DNA from: Clostridiales bacterium
Lineage (GTDB): Bacteria > Bacillota > Limnochordia > Darwinibacteriales > B1SED10-159
Length of the DNA: 33,619 nucleotides
Direction of reading: 5' to 3'
Assembly: GCA_003551965.1 (NCBI GenBank)
Contig: PUOC01000058.1
Coordinates: 1-33,619 of the forward strand
Each line of letters opens with the position of its first letter. Position 1 is the stretch's first letter. Of the stretch, positions 16,239 to 24,982 are shown piece after piece. The position numbers and the translations under genes were made by a program. The notes beneath the pieces are model-generated. The model did not search any database. It saw only the letters and a list, made by a program, of their open reading frames with translations, and was not told where the DNA came from.

Positions 16239-17697
16239 GGGGCATCGCTCCTTTTCTCGATTCTGCGGTGGTGGAACCCCCTGGTGTTTCACCGCACAGC
16301 AGCTGCTGCACCCACCAGCTGGACAAACGGACCGTCAGATCGTGTTTGATGCCGCAGTACTGGGAGTGGTGCCAGAGATTATGGACCTCTCCCGGGTCTT
16401 CGTCCATGTCATAGAGTTCGCCGTCCACGGGATGTCCTTCGTCAAGATAATAATAAAGACTGAGCTTATAGCGGTCATCCCGGATCATCACCGCGTGCAT
16501 TTCCGGTCGCACACTGCGGTTGGTCCGAAAGCAGGATACGGCTTCCTGGCGCCGTGTTCTTGCACCATGCCCCGTAAAGAGCGGGCAGGCATCGGGCATC
16601 CAAGCCGTCAGTTCCCGGCTGGAGTACCCGGCGGCCGCCAAGATCGTCGCGGTGATGTCCTGTGTCTGCACCAACTGCTGTCGCCGTCTGCCGCCCGCAG
16701 CCTCCGGTTGCTGGGGCCAGCGCATGATCAGGGGAACCCTGCTGCAGGCATCGTAGAAGAACCCGCCCTTGGTCAAAAGCCTGTGGTCGCCCAGCATATC
16801 GCCATGGTCGCTGCTGAAGATCACAAGGGTGCTGTCACGGCAGCCGCTGTCGTCTAGGGCCTGCAGTACCCGGCCCACTTCTTGGTCAATTAGGGAAATG
16901 GACGCATAATAACCGCGCCGCATGGCCAAGAGCTTGGACTCCGCGTCCCTTTCGGGATAAGCCGCCTCACTGGCCCGCTGCACAGCCAGCGGTTTGTCCC
17001 CCAGGGGCTCCTGCACCGCTGCCGGCGGCATCAGGCTCCCTTCATCCACGATCTGCAGCAATTCTTCGGGGCCGTCATCATAGGGATCATGGGGATCAAA
17101 CAAGCTCATAAAGCAGAAGAAAGGCTGGGAGGTCCGGCGCCGGGTAATGAAATCGATGGTGCGCTCTGCTGCCCAATGGGTCATGTGCCGATCCCGGGGA
17201 ACCGGACCCGTCCTGCGGCCGCGATCGATCATAGCCTCTCGAAACGCCGGATCCTGCTCTTGCAGCCACTGGCTGTAGGCATTGAAGGGCGAGTCATGAT
17301 GCAGGGCCGGATCATGGCACCATTCATAGATGTCGAAACCGTCATGGGGATGGCGCTCTTTAGCCTCTGAAAACCGACTGCTGACATGGAATTTGCCGAA
17401 CAGGGCCGTCTGATAGCCCCGTTCCTGCAGGCGCCGGGGAAAGCACACCTCCGCCGGGGAAAGATTATCGTAGAGCCGCTGGACGCCATGCTGCGGAACG
17501 GTCTTGCCGGTCATGAGACTGGCACGGCTGGGCGTACAGATCGTGTTGGGAACATAGGCGTTTTCAAATAGGCAGCCAGTGGCGGCCAAGCGGTCTAAGT
17601 GGGGAGTCGGCACGGCCTTCGATCCATAGCAGCCTAAGGAATCAAACCGCTGCTGATCGGTCATAATCAGCAGGATATTCGGACGTTCTTGATGCAT
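16228..17697 (-). CDS. Sulfatase (formylglycine-dependent)
   Basis: Type I sulfatase of 489 residues. The metal site starts with ILLIMTDQQRFDSLG (residues 8-22). The maturation signature C-T-P-S-R lies in TICTPSRASLMTGK with Cys54 as the formylglycine site. Further hallmarks are FDPHDPYDD, VIFSSDHGDMLGDH (metal Asp and His) and the C-terminal DDRYKL...ELYDMDEDPGEVHNL. There is no signal peptide: translation from 17697 begins MHQERPNILL, with GGAGGG 7 nt upstream. So it probably acts inside the cell on an imported sulfate ester, unlike most glycan sulfatases. The Cys-type site can be matured by an FGE or a radical-SAM enzyme; neither is in the window. Confidence 0.93.
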   Translation of the reverse strand: MHQERPNILLIMTDQQRFDSLGCYGSKAVPTPHLDRLAATGCLFENAYVPNTICTPSRASLMTGKTVPQHGVQRLYDNLSPAEVCFPRRLQERGYQTALFGKFHVSSRFSEAKERHPHDGFDIYEWCHDPALHHDSPFNAYSQWLQEQDPAFREAMIDRGRRTGPVPRDRHMTHWAAERTIDFITRRRTSQPFFCFMSLFDPHDPYDDGPEELLQIVDEGSLMPPAAVQEPLGDKPLAVQRASEAAYPERDAESKLLAMRRGYYASISLIDQEVGRVLQALDDSGCRDSTLVIFSSDHGDMLGDHRLLTKGGFFYDACSRVPLIMRWPQQPEAAGGRRRQQLVQTQDITATILAAAGYSSRELTAWMPDACPLFTGHGARTRRQEAVSCFRTNRSVRPEMHAVMIRDDRYKLSLYYYLDEGHPVDGELYDMDEDPGEVHNLWHHSQYCGIKHDLTVRLSSWWVQQLLCGETPGGSTTAESRKGAMPHDS

Positions 17698-17805
17698 CCC
17701 CGTACCCTCCATTCCTTTTCTGCAGGGCGTGACCCCTTTTGTTTTGACTCTGTCTCTGTGCGGCCACCTCCGGCCAGGAACCGCCCAGTCAGTGCTTGGC
17801 CATGG

Positions 17806-17876
17806 CTTGAAGCGACGAGCGTTTTCGTCTGCGCCCGCCACGGGGGCGAAGCAAGCCCGCAGGGTCAAACTTCAAG
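17806..17876 (-). other. Possible multi-stem RNA structure between FAD and sulfatase genes
   Basis: The 167-nt gap (17698-17864) is the largest in the operon. CTTGAAG (17806-17812) can pair with CTTCAAG (17870-17876, at the end of the FAD gene). This would enclose a GACGA/TCGTC hairpin (17814-17829) and a CGCCC/GGGCG hairpin (17832-17848). The result would be a closed, branched structure. Stems are short and it could be chance. Confidence 0.3.
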
Positions 17877-19127
17877 GTTGGCACCCCGCCTTTCGACCTC
17901 GGAGCGCACTGCTTGAACGTCCAGATCCCGCAGTTCGCAGCCTCTATCCACGGCCATACTGGCGGCAATGCCAGCGGCCTGCCCCATCATGGAACAGCTC
18001 GTTGTGACGCGGGCGGACGACAGGGCCAGCTGATCCGCGGAAAGACACCGGCCGGCTCCCATGAGATTGACACTGTCACGCACCAGCAGGCAGCGCAGGG
18101 GAATTTGGTAAGGCGGTACATCCAGCTCGTCCGGCGGCAGCTGGTATGTGCGTTTGTCGTCATCGGGTTTGTGGCCGTCCAAGTAAAAGGTGCCGCGGGC
18201 AATGGCATCGTCAAAGCTCCTTCCGGCCCGCAGATCGTCCACGGTTAAACGGTACTCGCCCACAATGCGGCGCCCTTCCCGGATTCCGATCTGTGGGGAA
18301 CAGTGGTCCAACAACCAATGCTGTTTTTCCACCCGCTGGTAGTAATCGAGAACTTCCATCATTCTCCGCCTGGCTTGGATTTCAGCCGCGGTCATGGATT
18401 CGGTATCGGTGGAGTCAAACATGGGCACCTTCAACTTCACTGCATTGCTGCGGGGACCGTTGGGCCACAGCGTCGTCATGGGCAGGTCTTCTTCCCGGTC
18501 TATGCGGCCAAACCAGCCCTCGGGCAGCTGCACCCGGGCATCCTGTTCTTCCACATGGCGTATGAAGAACATCAGCGACATGGGCAGCTGCAGTCCGTCC
18601 TGCTCCCGCCCCTTCTCCGTGGCAAAGCCGGCTGTATGAACCACCTCCGCCTCACCGGTGCAGTCAATGAATTGCTTGGCCTGCACAGCCTCCAACCCGG
18701 ATTTGCCGCAGAGTATGCATTCGGTTATGCGCCCGTCGCGGGCCGCGGCACTGACAAAGCGGGTATGCAAAAGCAGTCTGACACCGCGGCGCAGCAGCAG
18801 TTCCTGCAGAACAATGCTGAGAATTTCGTGGTCAAACACCCGGGCGTGCACCGTTCCCGGACGATAGGGGGCAATGGCATCAAATGCTTCTAGATCCGCC
18901 ACCACCGCATCAAACACTTCTCCCTGCCCCTTGGTTTCACCGCAGAACGCCGCCACGCCGCCGGTGGTGGCATTGCCGCCCACGACACCAAACCGATCCG
19001 CCAAAACCACGTCGGCACCGGAAGCCGCTGCCGAACAGGCCGCGGAAATGCCGGCCATGCCGCCGCCCACCACCATAACGTCGGCTCGGTATTTCACAGG
19101 CACGTCCTGGCTGAAATGTACATGCAT
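17865..19127 (-). CDS. FAD-dependent oxidoreductase, tandem copy A
   Basis: Flavoprotein of 420 residues. It has VVGGGMAGISAACSAA (about 19-34), VVGGNATTGGVAAFCGETKGQ, and HEILSIVLQELLLRRGVRLLLHTRF before a second strand. Mid-protein is IGIREGRRIVGEYRLTVDDLRAGRSFDDAIARGTFYLDG. The C-terminal FAD contact is VNLMGAGRCLSADQLALSSARV, followed by MMGQAAGIAAS. The frame is open to 19346, but the ATG at 19127 with AAGGAGAG upstream is the natural start. It resembles the next gene along its whole length, so the pair arose by tandem duplication. It is cytosolic, in the middle of the operon. It may oxidise or epimerise the imported sugar through a keto intermediate; this is inference. Confidence 0.9.
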   Translation of the reverse strand: MHVHFSQDVPVKYRADVMVVGGGMAGISAACSAAASGADVVLADRFGVVGGNATTGGVAAFCGETKGQGEVFDAVVADLEAFDAIAPYRPGTVHARVFDHEILSIVLQELLLRRGVRLLLHTRFVSAAARDGRITECILCGKSGLEAVQAKQFIDCTGEAEVVHTAGFATEKGREQDGLQLPMSLMFFIRHVEEQDARVQLPEGWFGRIDREEDLPMTTLWPNGPRSNAVKLKVPMFDSTDTESMTAAEIQARRRMMEVLDYYQRVEKQHWLLDHCSPQIGIREGRRIVGEYRLTVDDLRAGRSFDDAIARGTFYLDGHKPDDDKRTYQLPPDELDVPPYQIPLRCLLVRDSVNLMGAGRCLSADQLALSSARVTTSCSMMGQAAGIAASMAVDRGCELRDLDVQAVRSEVERRGANLEV

Positions 19128-19168
19128 CGCTGCCTCTCTCCTTCCCTGTCTCCCATGGTACTGCCACC

Positions 19169-20539
19169 CTAGCTGCCTTGGCCTGCTTCTGTCACCGCTT
19201 TTGGATCCGGCCGGGTCAAATCCAGGTTGGCACCCTTCGCTTTTAGATGCCGACTGAGGGCCCGGCCGTCGATGGCGCGCACGGAGGCACCCTCCTCGGC
19301 CGTCCAGGCAGCCGCTCGTCCCGCCGCCTGCCCCATCATGGCACACGTGGGCATGACCCTAGCCGAGGACAGAGCCAGCTGATCGCTAGAAAAGCAGCGG
19401 CCGGCCATGAGCAGATTGTCCGTCCCGCGGGCCATCAGGGACCTCAGGGGGATGTGGTACGGAGGCACTTTCTGTTCTTCCCGGCTCAGCAGATAGGTCC
19501 GCTTCTCATCGTCGGGCCGCATGCCGTCTAAGTACATGACGCCCCGGGCTACCGCGTCTTCAAAGGATCGGCCCGCCCGCAGATCATCCACTGTCAGAAC
19601 GTAATCTCCGGCAATGCGGTGCGTTTCCCGCAGGCCGACGATGGGCGAGCTGTGGTCAAAAAACCAGTGGCGGCTTTGGGCCGCCGTCGGCTTTCCTTCT
19701 GCATAGCCGAGAAAGGCCCGCCGGTTGCCGTCGGTGTCCCGCTGGTAATAGTCGACGATTTCCCAAGCTCGCCGCCGGGCCCGGATCTCCAGGGCCGTCA
19801 TGTCCTCGGTTACGGCGGTGTCAAAACCGATGACCTTCGCCTTGATGGCCAGGGCCTTGGGCCCTGCCGGCCAAACGCTGGTCATGGGCAGCTGTTCTTC
19901 ACTGGCAATGGTATCAAGCCAATCCTCCGGCACCTGCGGTTCTGCAGGCTGCTCCAGCTCACGGACGAAAAACATCATCGACGGAGGAAGAAGTCCCAGC
20001 GGAGCCCGGGGCAGCATTTCGCACCCGGCAGCCCGAGCCAGGCAGGCGTCGCCGGAAGCATCGATGAATACCGAGGCCCGCAGTGCTTCCAGGCCCGAGG
20101 CGCCGACGATCAGGGCAGGGCCCAGTACAGGGCCCTCCCGCATGACATCGGCAAAACGGGTATGCAGAAGAACACGAACACCATATTGCGACAGCAGTTC
20201 CTGTAGAATAATGGCAAGGACTTCGTGGTCAAACACCCGCACAGAATTGGTGAAATTGTCCGCTGGACCCGGGTAGGGGGCGATACCTTTCCACTCTTCC
20301 TGCATGGCCAGGATTTCATCGAAGATCCTGCCCTGTCCCGCGGTTTCTCCCTGCCAGTTGGCCACACCGCCCACAGTGGCATTGCCGCCCACGGCGGCAA
20401 AGCGTTCCACCAAAACGACCGAAGCCCCTTCCTCCGCAGCAGCGCAGGCGGCGCAAACACCGGCTATACCGCCGCCGATCACGGCCACGTCCGCCTCATA
20501 CTGAATCGGCACCGCCCGCTTCCAGTTCACATGATCCAT
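19169..20539 (-). CDS. FAD-dependent oxidoreductase, tandem copy B
   Basis: Flavoprotein of 456 residues, paralogue of the preceding product of the same operon. It has AVIGGGIAGVCAACAAAEEG (about 19-38), AVGGNATVGGVANWQGETAG, HEVLAIILQELLSQYGVRVLL, VGLRETHRIAGDYVLTVDDL, GRSFEDAVARGVMYLDG, NLLMAGRCFSSDQLALSSARV and MMGQAAGRAAA. Compared with copy A it has a longer mid-region and a C-terminal tail of about 15 residues. The start at 20539 has GGGAGG 8 nt upstream; an in-frame ATG at 20563 is less well placed. Copies A and B are 41 nt apart and may form a heteromer (inference). Confidence 0.9.
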   Translation of the reverse strand: MDHVNWKRAVPIQYEADVAVIGGGIAGVCAACAAAEEGASVVLVERFAAVGGNATVGGVANWQGETAGQGRIFDEILAMQEEWKGIAPYPGPADNFTNSVRVFDHEVLAIILQELLSQYGVRVLLHTRFADVMREGPVLGPALIVGASGLEALRASVFIDASGDACLARAAGCEMLPRAPLGLLPPSMMFFVRELEQPAEPQVPEDWLDTIASEEQLPMTSVWPAGPKALAIKAKVIGFDTAVTEDMTALEIRARRRAWEIVDYYQRDTDGNRRAFLGYAEGKPTAAQSRHWFFDHSSPIVGLRETHRIAGDYVLTVDDLRAGRSFEDAVARGVMYLDGMRPDDEKRTYLLSREEQKVPPYHIPLRSLMARGTDNLLMAGRCFSSDQLALSSARVMPTCAMMGQAAGRAAAWTAEEGASVRAIDGRALSRHLKAKGANLDLTRPDPKAVTEAGQGS

Positions 20540-20576
20540 GGAAAGCCCTCCCTTGAGATCCACGCCCGGTCCTCAG

Positions 20577-21722
20577 CTACCGGGCATTTCCAACCCGCAG
20601 TACGTCCAGTGCCGCGATCTCGATCTTCAACACTTCCACCGATTGCTTGGCACTGCAAAAGGTAACATAGATGCTGCCGTCATGTTCGATGGCGTGAGGA
20701 TAGTCAACTATGCGTCCTCCCACCAGATAACCTAAGCTGTGAAAGACCAATCCGTCGTCACTGACCGCGATGGTCAGCGGATCCCGCTGGTTGGGATTGC
20801 TGTTGGATATGAGAACGTAGCGGCCGTCGCTGAGGCGAAAGCCGAAGAACTTGGAACGGGCATCGGGGAAGTTGGTCGGCGCGGGCTGCGTCCACGTCCG
20901 GCCGTTGTCTGCTGAAAAAGAGCGAAACAGAAAACCACTGCGATTGTTGTCCCGAAACAGGGCCGCCAAATGATTATCGGGAAGGACCCACCAGCAGGGT
21001 TCCTCTGCCGCCACTGAGCCCGTGTCGTAGTGGATATCCACAACATCCCACTGATCATAGGCCTCGGCGCCGCCCACCAGCATGGATACACGTCCTTCCT
21101 TGTCCCGCCGGCTCATCAGCCAGCGGCAATCGGGCAGCTGTTTGGGGGGAAAATTGTTGATCGAGTTGTCTTTGACCAGGCCCCCATACCGCCACAGCCT
21201 TTCACCGTTGGGTTCGCAGACGAAGCAGTGCAGCTGCAGGCCGTCACCGGTGTATCCCGGCGCCTGGTAGCGGGCAGCCAGGGCCAAAAGTTTCCCCTGC
21301 CGCAGCCAAAAACCCCTGGCAATCCAGCCGAAGCCGTCATCGGGAGGTCCTGCTACGTCGCGCGGCTCTGACCACCGCACCCCATCGGGGCTGGTAGAAT
21401 AGGATATCAGCTGCCCCGGCTGATCGTGGCCCGGGGTAATATTGCGATGGGCGGCAGCATCGGCGTCCCGGGGGAGGCCGGGCCCATCGCTCCACATGGC
21501 CCAAAAGCGGTTGTCGTGATACACCAGGTAGTTGTGCTGATTGACTTTCCGTCCCCACGCGTAGCGCACATCACTGACGGTGCTGTGTTCCACAGTGACC
21601 TTCGGCAGAGTGGAAAAGTCGAATTGAAAGGGATCTCCGTCCAGCTGGGGGCAGTGAAGCATCAGTGGCGATGCAGGGTTTTCCTTCGGATCTGGCCAAG
21701 AAAGCTCGCTTTTCGGGTTCAC
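20577..21722 (-). CDS. Sialidase-like beta-propeller protein, copy 3
   Basis: About 381 residues with propeller features: STSPDGVRWSEP and SFSADNGRTWTQP (Asp boxes), then LTIAVSDDGLVFHSLGYLVGGRIVDYPHAIEHDG near the end. It opens NPKSELSWPDPKENPASPLML with no signal peptide. The start is inferred as GTG at 21722, because GGGAGGT lies 6-7 nt before it and inside the only upstream in-frame ATGs (21749, 21737). It lies 23 nt after the ATPase stop, so transporter and enzymes are one transcript. Family-level function (glycan hydrolase, lyase or binding) cannot be resolved. It differs clearly from propeller copies 1 and 2. Confidence 0.8.
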   Translation of the reverse strand: MNPKSELSWPDPKENPASPLMLHCPQLDGDPFQFDFSTLPKVTVEHSTVSDVRYAWGRKVNQHNYLVYHDNRFWAMWSDGPGLPRDADAAAHRNITPGHDQPGQLISYSTSPDGVRWSEPRDVAGPPDDGFGWIARGFWLRQGKLLALAARYQAPGYTGDGLQLHCFVCEPNGERLWRYGGLVKDNSINNFPPKQLPDCRWLMSRRDKEGRVSMLVGGAEAYDQWDVVDIHYDTGSVAAEEPCWWVLPDNHLAALFRDNNRSGFLFRSFSADNGRTWTQPAPTNFPDARSKFFGFRLSDGRYVLISNSNPNQRDPLTIAVSDDGLVFHSLGYLVGGRIVDYPHAIEHDGSIYVTFCSAKQSVEVLKIEIAALDVLRVGNAR

Positions 21723-21745
21723 GGCACAACCTCCCATTTTAATGA

Positions 21746-22756
21746 TCATTCGGCATCCAGGAGAAAATGACAGGCCACATAGTGGTCGGACCCAGCCTCC
21801 ACCAAGTAGGGCTGTTCGGTGACGCAGCGCTCGCTGGCAAACAGGCAGCGGGGATGAAAGGCACAGCCGCTGGGCGGATTGGCCGGGTCAGGAACGGCAC
21901 CGTCCATCTGGGCCGCTTCCTTTTTGGCATCGGGATCGGGTATGGGGATCGCCGACAGCAAAAACTGCGTGTAGGGGTGGATGGCCTCCCGGAAAATCGT
22001 CTCCGTAGGCGCCTGCTCCACTACCTTGCCTAGGTACATGACGGTAATGCGGTCGCTGACATGCTGCACCACACTGAGGTCATGGGTGATAAAAAGATAC
22101 GTCAAGGCAAATTCTTCCTGCAGATCCAAAAACAGATTGAGTATCTGTGCCTGCACCGAAACATCCAGGGCTGATACGGCCTCATCGCAGATGATCATGG
22201 ATGGATTGAGAATCAAGGCGCGGGCAATACTGATCCTCTGTCTCTGTCCGCCGCTGAATTCGTGGGGATAGCGACGCCTGTAGTCGCCGTTCAGTCCGAC
22301 GGTCTCCAGGCGCCGGACTACGGCATCTTCCCGTTGACGGCGGCCTTTGACGCCATTGACCAGCAGCGGCTCCCCAATGATGTCGCCGACGAGCATGCGC
22401 GGGTTCAGTGACGAATGCGGATCCTGAAATACCAGCTGCACTTGCCTGCGATAGGCCTTCAAGTCCCGCTCCTTCAATGTGGTAACGTCTTGGTACCCAT
22501 CCCCCATCCGAAAGCGTATCCTCCCGCCGGTCGGGTGTAAAAGGCGGGATACGGTACGGCCGAAGGTTGTCTTTCCGCAGCCGCTCTCACCCACCAATCC
22601 CATGGTTTCTCCCGCAGCCATGTCCATTGTTACACCATCGAGTGCCTTAACATGGCCCACGACTCGCTTAAACAGTCCTTTCTTCACCGGGAAATATTTC
22701 TTGAGATCATCAACCAGCAGGAGCGAATCCGCCCTGGTCTGTCCCTGGGCCGTCAT
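21746..22756 (-). CDS. Peptide/oligosaccharide ABC transporter ATPase (OppF/DppF type)
   Basis: ATP-binding subunit, 336 residues. Walker A GESGCGKT is at 56-63, Q-loop VFQDPHSSLNPR, signature FSGGQRQRISIARAL and Walker B MIICDEAVSALD. The C-terminal oligopeptide-transport Cys region is GCAFHPRCLFASERC. It pairs with the OppD-type ATPase whose stop codon overlaps its ATG by 4 nt (ATGA), indicating translational coupling. It energises import by the two Dpp-type permeases. Confidence 0.95.
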   Translation of the reverse strand: MTAQGQTRADSLLLVDDLKKYFPVKKGLFKRVVGHVKALDGVTMDMAAGETMGLVGESGCGKTTFGRTVSRLLHPTGGRIRFRMGDGYQDVTTLKERDLKAYRRQVQLVFQDPHSSLNPRMLVGDIIGEPLLVNGVKGRRQREDAVVRRLETVGLNGDYRRRYPHEFSGGQRQRISIARALILNPSMIICDEAVSALDVSVQAQILNLFLDLQEEFALTYLFITHDLSVVQHVSDRITVMYLGKVVEQAPTETIFREAIHPYTQFLLSAIPIPDPDAKKEAAQMDGAVPDPANPPSGCAFHPRCLFASERCVTEQPYLVEAGSDHYVACHFLLDAE

Positions 22757-23760
22757 GGCCGATCCCTCCCTTCATACAGCCAGCACCGCACCAGGCCCTC
22801 TTCCACAGCAAACAGGGGCGGCTCCTCGGAGCAGCGGTCCATGCGCTGGGGACAGCGGTTGCGGAAGCGGCACCCCTCAGGGATATTGAACGGATCCGGC
22901 ACAGAACCTTCAATGCTGGCCAAACGCGATTTACGGGGCAGCTTGTTGGGATTGGGCACAGACTTTAAGAGCGCCATCGTATAAGGATGCTTGGCACCAT
23001 GGTAGATGCGGCGCACACTACCCGACTCGACAATTTTGCCCATATACATCACCTGGACATCGTCGGCTATTTCGGCGATAACGCCCAAGTCATGGGTAAT
23101 AAACATAATGGCCATGCCTAATTCCTGCTGCAGCTCCTTCATCAGCCGTATAATGGAGGCCTGCACAGTCACATCCAGAGCCGTGGTCGGCTCATCGGCA
23201 ATTAGAAGCCGCGGCCGGCAGGACAGAGCCAAGGCAATCATGGCCCGCTGCCGCATGCCGCCGCTCAACTCATGGGGATAGCGGTTGATGACACCCTCGG
23301 CTGACGGCATGCGCACCCGGCGCAGCATCTCAATACAGTATTCCGTTAGTTCACGGGGCGGCATCTTGCGATAGGCCAAGACACTTTCGGCAATTTGGTT
23401 GCCGATGGTATATACCGGGTTGAACGCCGTCATCGGTTCTTGGAATATCATGGAGATGTCCCGGGCCCGAATGCGGCGAATCTGCTTCCCTAAGGGATCC
23501 AATTTCACCAGGTCCGTGACCCGATCGCGGTCATCTGTAACTCGAATGCTGCCATAGAGTGTGCCGTGGGGCCGCGGCTCCAGCCGCAGCAATGACAATG
23601 CGGTTATGCTCTTGCCGCAGCCGCTCTCGCCAACCACACCCAAGACTTTGTCCGCATCAATATCGAACGTGATGCCGTCCACGGCCTTGACAATGCCATC
23701 TTCGGTTCGGATGTGAATGCGCAGGTCTTCGACTTGCACTAAATGGTTTGCGCCAACCAA
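22753..23760 (-). CDS. Peptide/oligosaccharide ABC transporter ATPase (OppD/DppD type)
   Basis: ATP-binding subunit, 335 residues. Walker A GESGCGKS is at 44-51, Q-loop IFQEPMTAFNP, signature LSGGMRQRAMIALAL, Walker B LLIADEPTTALD and H-loop ITHDLG. The C-terminal Cys region is GCRFRNRCPQRMDRC. The start is TTG at 23760 with GAGGTGAT 7-8 nt upstream. An ATG in that Shine-Dalgarno is out of frame. It follows the DppC-type permease by 75 nt. Confidence 0.94.
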   Translation of the reverse strand: MVGANHLVQVEDLRIHIRTEDGIVKAVDGITFDIDADKVLGVVGESGCGKSITALSLLRLEPRPHGTLYGSIRVTDDRDRVTDLVKLDPLGKQIRRIRARDISMIFQEPMTAFNPVYTIGNQIAESVLAYRKMPPRELTEYCIEMLRRVRMPSAEGVINRYPHELSGGMRQRAMIALALSCRPRLLIADEPTTALDVTVQASIIRLMKELQQELGMAIMFITHDLGVIAEIADDVQVMYMGKIVESGSVRRIYHGAKHPYTMALLKSVPNPNKLPRKSRLASIEGSVPDPFNIPEGCRFRNRCPQRMDRCSEEPPLFAVEEGLVRCWLYEGRDRP

Positions 23761-23835
23761 CAGCCATCACCTCGTCTTTCGCAATCGGGATACCGGTGCT
23801 GTTTTTGTAATCAGAGTGGCACAGGGGTGTTGCGA

Positions 23836-24969
23836 TCACAGTTTTTGGAAGGGATCCGCGGCATCCCGGAGACCATCGCCGACGAAATTGAAGGCCAATA
23901 CCGCGATGACGACAAATACCGAAGGCAGCAGAATCCAAGGGTACATGGCCACAGTCTGAAAGCTTTGGGCCCGCTGCAGCAACACACCCCAGCTGATCGC
24001 CGGCGGCCGCAGGCCTAAGCCCAGAAAACCAAGGGATGTTTCCGTAAGAATCAGTGCCGGAATGGACAGGGTCAGATTAACGAGAATATAGCTTAAGAAA
24101 TTGGGCACCATGTGCATGCGGATGATCCGCAGCGTAGGGGTGGAGTAGCTGCGGGCGGCAATGATGAAATCTTCCTCCCGCAGGGAAATGAATTTGCCCC
24201 GCACCACCCTGGCTAAGCCTGTCCAGCCAATAAAGGAAAGGATGACCACAATGGCCATGTAGCGGCGTTCAATGGGCCAATCAATGGGAATGGCAGCGGA
24301 CAGCGCCATCCAGAGGGGAAGCTGCGGAACCGACATGATCACTTCGATCACCCGTTGGATGATCATGTCGGGAATGCCCCCGAAGTAACCGGAAATTCCT
24401 CCGAAAAAGACACCAAGTATAAGCCCCAGCCAGACGGCGGAAAAAGCCACTCCCAGTGAAATGCGGCTGCCGTAGATGATGCGGCTCAACAGATCCCGTC
24501 CTAAGTGGTCGGTCCCCAAAAGGTAGGGCCCTTCCGCGTCTTCCAAACCGAAGAGATGTATATCGGTGGGAATCAAACCCAGCAGGCGGTACTCATAGCC
24601 GCGAACAAAGAAACGAATGGGATGGACCGTTTCCTTATCCTCTGTATAGGTGGTCTGGAAGGTCGCCGGGTCGAACTCCCGGACAATTCCGTACACGAAC
24701 GGTCGCTGCAGACGGCCGTCTCTGACCATATGAACCCGCTGCGGCGGCGCGTATTCCAGCTCACCGTAGCGGAAGGGCGCCACGGGAGTGAAGAACTCAG
24801 CAAATATGGCCATGGCAATGAATATCAGTAGGACCACAGCGCCGCTCATCGCCAACTTGTGGCGGAAGAAGCGCCGAAGCATCAGCTGGCCTATGGATAG
24901 CGATTTTCTCTGGCCATTGTCGGTGGCGTTTTCGGCCGGTTGGTTGTTGAACGTGTGGTGTTCTTCCAT
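23836..24969 (-). CDS. ABC transporter permease, DppC/OppC type
   Basis: Membrane permease of 377 residues, longer than typical DppC (about 300) because of an extended periplasmic loop of about 80 residues after the first membrane segment (from VAPFRYGELEY to RLLGLIPTDIHLFG). This trait occurs in oligosaccharide-type members of the family. It has the diagnostic YLLGTDHLGRDLLSRIIYGSR. The cytoplasmic EAA-type loop around FIIAARSYSTPTLRIIRMHM is followed by LTETSLGFLGLGLRPPAISWG. A soluble N-terminal tail (EEHHTFNNQP) precedes the first helix. AGAGGAGGG lies upstream of the ATG, and 13 nt separate it from the DppB-type gene. Confidence 0.94.
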   Translation of the reverse strand: MEEHHTFNNQPAENATDNGQRKSLSIGQLMLRRFFRHKLAMSGAVVLLIFIAMAIFAEFFTPVAPFRYGELEYAPPQRVHMVRDGRLQRPFVYGIVREFDPATFQTTYTEDKETVHPIRFFVRGYEYRLLGLIPTDIHLFGLEDAEGPYLLGTDHLGRDLLSRIIYGSRISLGVAFSAVWLGLILGVFFGGISGYFGGIPDMIIQRVIEVIMSVPQLPLWMALSAAIPIDWPIERRYMAIVVILSFIGWTGLARVVRGKFISLREEDFIIAARSYSTPTLRIIRMHMVPNFLSYILVNLTLSIPALILTETSLGFLGLGLRPPAISWGVLLQRAQSFQTVAMYPWILLPSVFVVIAVLAFNFVGDGLRDAADPFQKL

Positions 24970-24982
24970 ATGCCGCCCTCCT

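Noticed and set aside
24660-24700. tRNA T-loop-like GGTCGAACTCCCGG
   Set aside because: It lies inside the DppC-type permease coding sequence. No acceptor stem or anticodon arm fits around it. No tRNA or rRNA was found in the window.
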